Positions 58,901 to 64,000 of a DNA stretch of 64,000 nt are shown in pieces. How positions within the stretch are numbered: the first letter of the stretch is position 1; each line of letters starts with the position of its first letter. Source of the stretch: Tetracladium setigerum. Lineage: Eukaryota; Ascomycota; Leotiomycetes; Helotiales. The DNA lies in NCBI GenBank assembly GCA_031472005.1, contig PZJY01000003.1:1426001-1490000 (forward strand), given 5' to 3'. Both the position numbers and the translations under genes were made by a program. The notes under the pieces are model-generated. The model saw only the letters and a program-made list of their open reading frames with translations, was not told where the DNA came from and made no database searches.

Positions 58901-59453
58901 GCCACCAAGGTTGAGCATAATTTTCTAATAACGAGGGCCCCTTCGCCATTTGAGAGAAACTTTACTAAATATTCAATGAGGGTATGGAGAATCGACTCCG
59001 CATCTTTTGGTGAGAGCGAATTTCTGCATCCATCAGAAGAGCTTCAAGTCTGGAGACGGAGTTAACTCACGAGTCTGTGTTCAGCTTGACCGTAAATGTC
59101 AGCGCACCAAAAAATCTCACTTGCTCATCCTTATTTTTGAGTAGATTGACAGCCAACTCCCAGCCCTCGGGAGAGCGCTGCAGCCTCTGGAGAGTTTCTT
59201 GGATCTTGCCAACTTGTCCTGGCGCACTGGGTCTATAGAGTTGATGGATGAGCTGTTGTAAAAGTCAGCAACTCTAGGCATTGTAGAAATAGAGGGAAAT
59301 TTAGGAGAAATGTTGGTGTGAACATAGAGTAACTTAAGAACAAACGAAAGGCAGGCTGAGAGAAGAATTTGCATTCTCAGGCATTCCCAAGAAAATGAGA
59401 GTCCTTACTGATTCCACCTCTTCCAAGGAAGCAGGTAACGGAGCCTGCTCCAT
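55945..59453 (-). CDS. kap111: Importin-13/Kap111-type karyopherin beta
   Basis: Eight exons on the minus strand: 59453-59409, 59252-59071, 59023-58679, 58631-58511, 58454-56675, 56611-56427, 56370-56099, 56029-55945, giving 1004 residues. The N-terminus MEQAPLPASLEEVES leads into LIHQLYRPS and LQRLQRSPEGWELAVNLL, the importin-beta N-terminal helices that bind Ran, then FFGALTFTVKLNTD and LVIRKLCSTLVAFFLQF. Helical repeats fill the rest. The end (GGKLTNNLVREFWLACRGS then NFAYAS) is conserved in fungal importin-13 proteins. All phases agree across the eight exons, which is strong support. Importin-13 family members carry cargo in both directions; the S. pombe relative is Kap111. Assignment to this subfamily rather than transportin-3/Mtr10 rests on the N- and C-terminal motifs. 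It is divergent from the aminopeptidase gene. Confidence 0.88.
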
Positions 59454-60250
59454 ACCTGGTTGTTGAACGAGAGAGATATATAGCTTCCAAAATTAAACAA
59501 AGCTGCACACACGGCTGGTGCAAACGAGCTTGCGGGCTTGGAGGGAGGAAGTTGTCTCAGAAAATCGACATATCTCGGCACACTGGCTTTAGCACGTATT
59601 CTTCTTTTGATATTTGGCCTTGCCGTACATCTAGGAATGGATCCAGAGCACTTTCAGAAAAAAGCGGAAGCGTAAATATCTTGTTGTCGCGAAGGAGGAT
59701 GTCTTGTCAGAGGAAAAGCAGCAGGCGTTAGAGGGAGGTCTCTGCCTTATCTTGGCGTTCTCTCAGCCTTGTCTGAGCAGCTGCCGCTGTCCGTCTGTGT
59801 TTGCCCAATTCATCAACAGGATCACGATCAAAGGCGAACATTTTTTGAAGCTGCAATTTCCTTCTCTCTTTGAAGCTCATTCTCAAATTTGTAGGGATCA
59901 CTTTTAAACACCCAATTTCACTTTTTTGCTGACGTGATTTCTTTCGTAGCTGTCCTTTCCCCCACCCCTCCTTTACCCACCAAAGGTCGTGTGCATCCCA
60001 TCGCCCAACTCGATCGCCCAACCCACCTGCTTCTTGGAAGCTACATCGGCAGCACTTCTCCCAACCGATCAATGAGACTTCTACCCACTGTGCAGAAAGT
60101 CTTTATAAGAAACCGGCCCCGATCTCCTTCTACAAGCCACTCAATCTCCACATCTCTCTTCGATTTGGCTCCAGTTCCTCCAGATCGCACACAAGTCAGT
60201 TACACGGATTTGCAAATCTGCAAGGACTAACAAAGAAATCAGAACTAGAT
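59454..60250. promoter_or_regulatory. Divergent promoter region of the importin and aminopeptidase P genes
   Basis: 797 bp separate the two start codons. In the aminopeptidase leader an ATG at 60072 opens a 52-codon frame ending at 60230, 20 bp before the main ATG and in another frame. It could act as an upstream open reading frame reducing translation, or the region could be spliced. A role in regulation is inferred only. Confidence 0.45.
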
Positions 60251-62211
60251 ATGGAGCAGGTTGACTCTAGCGACCGCCTCGCCCGGCTGAGGGAGCTCAT
60301 GAAGAAGCACAAGGTCGATGTTTACAGTATGTGAGTGCTCCTCGCCCACATTCTTGACACGTCTAATGCGCTTTACAGTCGTTCCGTCTGAGGACAGTCA
60401 CTCTTCCGAATACATTGCGCCAGTCGATGCACGGAGAGAATATATATCTGGATTCTCAGGTTCAGCTGGTTGCGCAGTCATCACGCACGAGAAAGCTGCG
60501 CTCGCTACGGACGGTCGATATTTCAACCAAGCTGCGAAGCAACTCGACAGCAACTGGGTGCTACTCAAGCAAGGCCTTCAGGATGTCCCAACATGGCAAG
60601 AGTGGTCTGCGGAGCAATCAGAGGGTGGTAAGATTGTGGGAGTCGATCCCACAATTATCACTGCACCAGATGCTCGCAAATTGGCCGAAAAGATCAAGAA
60701 GCGTGGAGGACAAGATCTAGTAGCCATTGAGGTCAATTTGGTAGACGAAGTCTGGGGCCAGGAGCGCCCGGATAGACCAAGTGAGCCAGTGAAAGTCCAT
60801 GAGAGGAAGTATGCAGGGAAGGAGGTCAAGGCGAAATTGGAGGACCTACGAAAGGAGCTGGACAAGAAGAAGAGCTCTGGATTTATCGTCTCAATGCTAG
60901 ACGAGATTGCTTGGATTTTCAACCTCCGTGGGAACGATATTCCATACAACCCAGTTTTCTTCTCCTATGCGGCCATCACCCAGACATCGGCCACGTTATA
61001 TGTAGACTCTGCCAAACTCAGCACTGAAAGCCAGACCTATCTCGCAGATAATGGCGTATCAGTTAGGCCGTATAACAACATCTTTGAAGACAGCAAAATT
61101 TTAGGCGAGTCAATCGGCATGGTAAATGGTGAAGCCCTCCCAGAAGCCAAGGTGAAGAAGTTCCTGGTATCAAATCGAACATCATGGGCTTTGAAGAGAG
61201 CTTTGGGTGGTGAATCAAAGGTCGAGGAAATTCGGAGTCCCATCGGGGATGCCAAGGCTGTGAAGAACGAGACAGAACTTGAGGGAATGCGGGCTTGCCA
61301 CGTTCGAGATGGTGCAGCTTTGACAGAGTACTTTGCATGGCTGGAGGACCAACTAATTGTCCAGAAGACGGTCCTGGATGAGGTCACGGCTGCTGATAAG
61401 CTGGAAGAGATACGATCGAAGCACAAGCTCTTTGTGGGACTCTCGTTCGATACTATCTCATCCACTGGCGCAAATGCTGCAGTAATCCATTACAAACCTG
61501 AGAGAGGCAACTGCTCTACGATCGATCCGAAGGCAGTGTACCTCTGTGACTCAGGCGCTCAGTATCTTGATGGTACAACCGATACTACTCGTACGCTCCA
61601 CTTTGGAGAACCCACCGAGATGGAGAGGAAGGCATATACATTGGTGTTGAAAGGCAACATTGCACTAGATGTTGCCGTATTCCCCAAAGGCACAAGCGGT
61701 TTCGCTTTAGATACTTTGGCGAGACAATTTCTTTGGGTAAGGAGCTCCACATCGTTCATCCCATATCTCTCTAACAATAATTTAGGAAGAAGGACTCGAC
61801 TACCGCCACGGAACCGGCCACGGCGTGGGATCATACCTCAACGTTCACGAAGGCCCCATCGGCATCGGCACTCGAATCCAGTACTCCGAAGTTCCACTCG
61901 CTCCTGGTAACGTCCTCTCGGATGAGCCAGGCTACTACGAAGATGGATCCTTTGGCATTCGCATCGAGAATATCATCATGGTCAAGGAAGTTGAGACTAA
62001 GCACCGTTTCGGAGAAAAGCCATATTTGGGATTTGAGCATGTGACCATGGTGCCGTATTGCAGGAAGTTGATTGACGAGACCTTGTTGAGTCAGAGGGAG
62101 AAGGACTGGTTGAATGAGTATCATTCGGATATTTTGGCGAAGACAGAGAAGTACTTTGAGAAGGGGAGTTTGGCAGAGAAATGGTTGAGCAGAGAGACTT
62201 TGCCTATTTGA
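60251..62211 (+). CDS. ampp: Xaa-Pro aminopeptidase P (M24B family)
   Basis: Three exons: 60251-60326, 60379-61736, 61786-62211, giving 619 residues. The enzyme removes the first residue from peptides with proline in second place. Two creatinase-like N-terminal domains start with LRELMKKHKVDVYIVPSEDS and include SGFSGSAGCAVIT and DGRYFNQAAKQLD. The M24 catalytic domain holds all five expected metal ligands: two Asp in LDGTTDTTRT, the His in HGTGHGVGS, the Glu in DEPGYYEDG and the Glu in IRIENI, which should bind two Mn2+ ions. Length is close to fungal relatives (about 600-650). The ATG at 60251 fits the conserved N-terminus MEQVDSSDRLARLREL, so the product is predicted cytosolic. No break was seen. 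Confidence 0.97.
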
Positions 62212-62483
62212 GATGAGGGCTAGTATTCGTGGATTCTAGAGGGGGAGAGGGGGTTGGATTGTTTATCGTTGGTTTGACATTGAGGTTGCAGAGTTGCTTC
62301 ATTAGGCGACTTCTATATCCAGATCCTTCGCAAGACTCATGATATAGGTACAATTGATTCGTTACTTTAGTGTACATCTTCCTCATACAACATATTCTTA
62401 CATTCTCACCTTCTACATCTCTTATCCTCTTTTTAGCCTATACTCCCCTTTTATTTCTCTACCTCTCACTCCTCGTAGTCTTA

Positions 62484-63220
62484 TTAAAAACTCATAAAGC
62501 CAGCCAAGGCAAAAGTCGTCCCAAAGGAAAGCTTCAACGCAGCATTGTCCTGAACGGCAGACCTTAGATCAATACCCTGAACATATTTCTGTAGTCGCGT
62601 GTAGGGGATTATGTTGATACCATAGGAGGATGCCACCTTTTCGTTTTACAGGTCAGTTGAGTACCTAGGATAAGTACCGCCGGAAGAGGGAGGGGGAAAC
62701 TGACTTGAACGCCAACGACCATCAAGCCCAATAGCAAAGCCAATGATTTGGAGAAAGTCGAAACCAGAAGACCAGCACAAAGTCCTATTGTACGGTGCAA
62801 AGATCCATTAGCCATACTCTCATAAAACCCCAGAATAATCTTTCCGTGTGTTTGCCCCTCTTTCTCTCTGCTACCATTACATTCATATTTATATTCAAAT
62901 CCAAACCCAAACAACACCATCAAAACAATCCCACCCCCAAAAGAACGACAAAACCTACCAGTAACACTCCCCAAACTAAGCTGCCTCACAGCCCTCGGGT
63001 TCAACCTCCCGCTCTTCGTAACAACGGGAGTTTTAGCGCTTGACGTGTAGCTGTATCTGCCCGCGGCACTGCCAGAAGAAGAAGAAGGAGAGGAGAGAGT
63101 CGAAGCACCGGAATCAAGTCGGATTGGTCGTTGATGAAGGATCGAGTGTGTGTAGAAGGAGAGGCCTAGTCCTAGGCCGAGAGTGAGTGGGAGGGCGAAG
63201 GGGCGGTGGAGGAGGGACAT
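62484..63220 (-). CDS. FUN14: FUN14-family mitochondrial membrane protein
   Basis: Three exons on the minus strand: 63220-62959, 62784-62705, 62636-62484, giving 164 residues. The first membrane segment (LALPLTLGLGLGLSF region) lies near the N-terminus, followed by a Ser-rich linker. Exons 2 and 3 encode the FUN14 core: GLCAGLLVSTFSKSLALLLG, then LMVVGVQ, and near the C-terminus YVQGIDLRSAVQDN followed by LKLSFGTTFALAGFMSF. The core matches fungal FUN14 proteins of the mitochondrial outer membrane, whose animal relative FUNDC1 is a mitophagy receptor. No LC3-binding motif of the animal type was seen. Intron 1 is 174 nt; intron 2 is 68 nt with a GTCAGT donor. The gene converges with aminopeptidase P (272 bp between stops). 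Confidence 0.87.
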
Positions 63221-64000
63221 TGTGGGAAGGTTGGTTGGTAGGTTTGGATTTGGAACTGAATTTGGGGTGGTTTGAATCGAGGTTTGGTTTGCGGAGGGGG
63301 AAAGTGGGAGGGAACTTGGAGTGAGTCTGAGCAAACGTAACAGGGTTGTGAGAAGCAATTGATTGATTGATTGATTGAGAGGAGCTATTTGGTAATTCCA
63401 CAAGAGATATCGAGTCGTCAATCGAGATGCACTGAGGTGAGGTTGTAGTCTTACTAGACGGCAAGGTAAGGTAGAGCTGGCTGCTGGAACAGGAAAGTCC
63501 ACGCTGAGGTTGAGTAGAAGTCGATGCCATCATTTGATTCGGCTTTTCCCCAGCTTTCGGTTCGGCATTGGGCACTGGGTGGAATCGGCTTATCCCCTTC
63601 TACGAGTCTCCGTACAGTGGATCTGATCCCTGTTACATTTCTTGCATCTGACATTATTGCATGATGGGAGTCCAGGGCCGAAGACGGAATTTGCCCTTAT
63701 TTTGCTATTCTTTACTCTCTTGCTCTCTTGCTATATAACACTACTGGCATTTAAATACCAAACATTGTACCGAAAGGGAGAGACTCTCTCACGAATTCTC
63801 GGTCAATCAGCCGGCCATATTGGAGATAGATGATGCTGTGAGACGCTGGAATACTGAGTGAATGGTCAAGGGCGCACATGTATTATTCGGAGTTGTCAGC
63901 GTTCGGAGAGACCAGACCAGACCAGGATGTGAGCACTGCACTGATTAATTAACCCCTCTACCAAGACACACCCCACGAAATTTTTCTTAGAGCATTTCGC
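63221..64000. other. Region upstream of FUN14 to the right window edge
   Basis: Promoter and leader of FUN14, including the (ATTG)5 repeat. Short frames here (for example 63642-63833 plus) have no coding support. Confidence 0.5.
63358..63377. repeat. (ATTG)5 microsatellite
   Basis: Five perfect ATTG units lie in the presumed FUN14 leader. Confidence 0.9.

Noticed and set aside
26000..64000. A functional gene cluster (SNF8, VPS68, SEC8, GPI13, SMI1)
   Set aside because: Membrane-traffic genes are spread among unrelated genes in both orientations; no shared promoters except SNF8-RPS16. Probably chance.
1..64000. CRISPR arrays, insertion sequences, prophage, rRNA genes
   Set aside because: None seen; spliced eukaryotic genes throughout.

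Overview
The window is nuclear DNA of a filamentous ascomycete (Pezizomycotina). Evidence is the set of single-copy fungal genes, their short introns (mostly about 45-100 nt, GT..AG, with CTAAC/ACTGA-type branch points), a fungus-only 2EXR-domain gene, and the sequences of the ribosomal proteins, KNR4/SMI1 and Xaa-Pro aminopeptidase P. A Leotiomycete (Helotiales, Sclerotinia/Botrytis-like) is my best guess, but that is inference. No bacterial operon, transposon, CRISPR array or phage was seen.

Layout. 1-26 kb is gene-poor. It holds the 5' end of a small single-pass membrane protein running off the left edge (minus), a Pumilio/PUF3-type RNA-binding protein (6.4-9.4 kb, plus), a C2H2 zinc-finger regulator (12.5-14.5 kb, minus), and then about 11 kb without a convincing gene. 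26-64 kb is gene-dense: ESCRT-II SNF8 (minus) and RPS16 (plus) share a 194-bp promoter region; TYR1 prephenate dehydrogenase (minus); a degenerate tRNA-Phe(GAA)-like locus; RPS14 (plus); the U5 snRNP assembly factor AAR2 (minus); a small unrecognised protein (plus); eIF3c/NIP1 (plus); a 2EXR-domain protein (minus); exocyst SEC8 (plus); SMI1/KNR4 (plus); VPS68 (plus); GPI13 (plus); importin-13/Kap111 (minus); Xaa-Pro aminopeptidase P (plus); a FUN14-family protein (minus). Exon junctions were worked out by hand from splice signals, reading frame and family conservation. For every multi-exon gene except RPS14, GPI13 and the zinc-finger gene the summed coding length is a multiple of three without adjustment.

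Functions are housekeeping: translation (RPS14, RPS16, eIF3c), splicing (AAR2), mRNA control (PUF), nuclear import (Kap111), membrane traffic and cell wall (SNF8, VPS68, SEC8, GPI13, SMI1), tyrosine synthesis, and peptide turnover. They look like independent neighbours, not a pathway cluster.

The most notable observations are three one-base deficits, all in G or C homopolymers, that break RPS14 once and GPI13 twice (most likely base-calling errors); a complete Pumilio recognition code in the PUF protein; very small coding exons (8 nt in SMI1; 11, 17 and 19 nt in RPS14); a tRNA-Phe-like sequence with perfect arms but a broken acceptor stem; and a TACTGTA/TACAGTA motif that looks enriched in the gene-poor part. 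I did not find a convincing new biological system.
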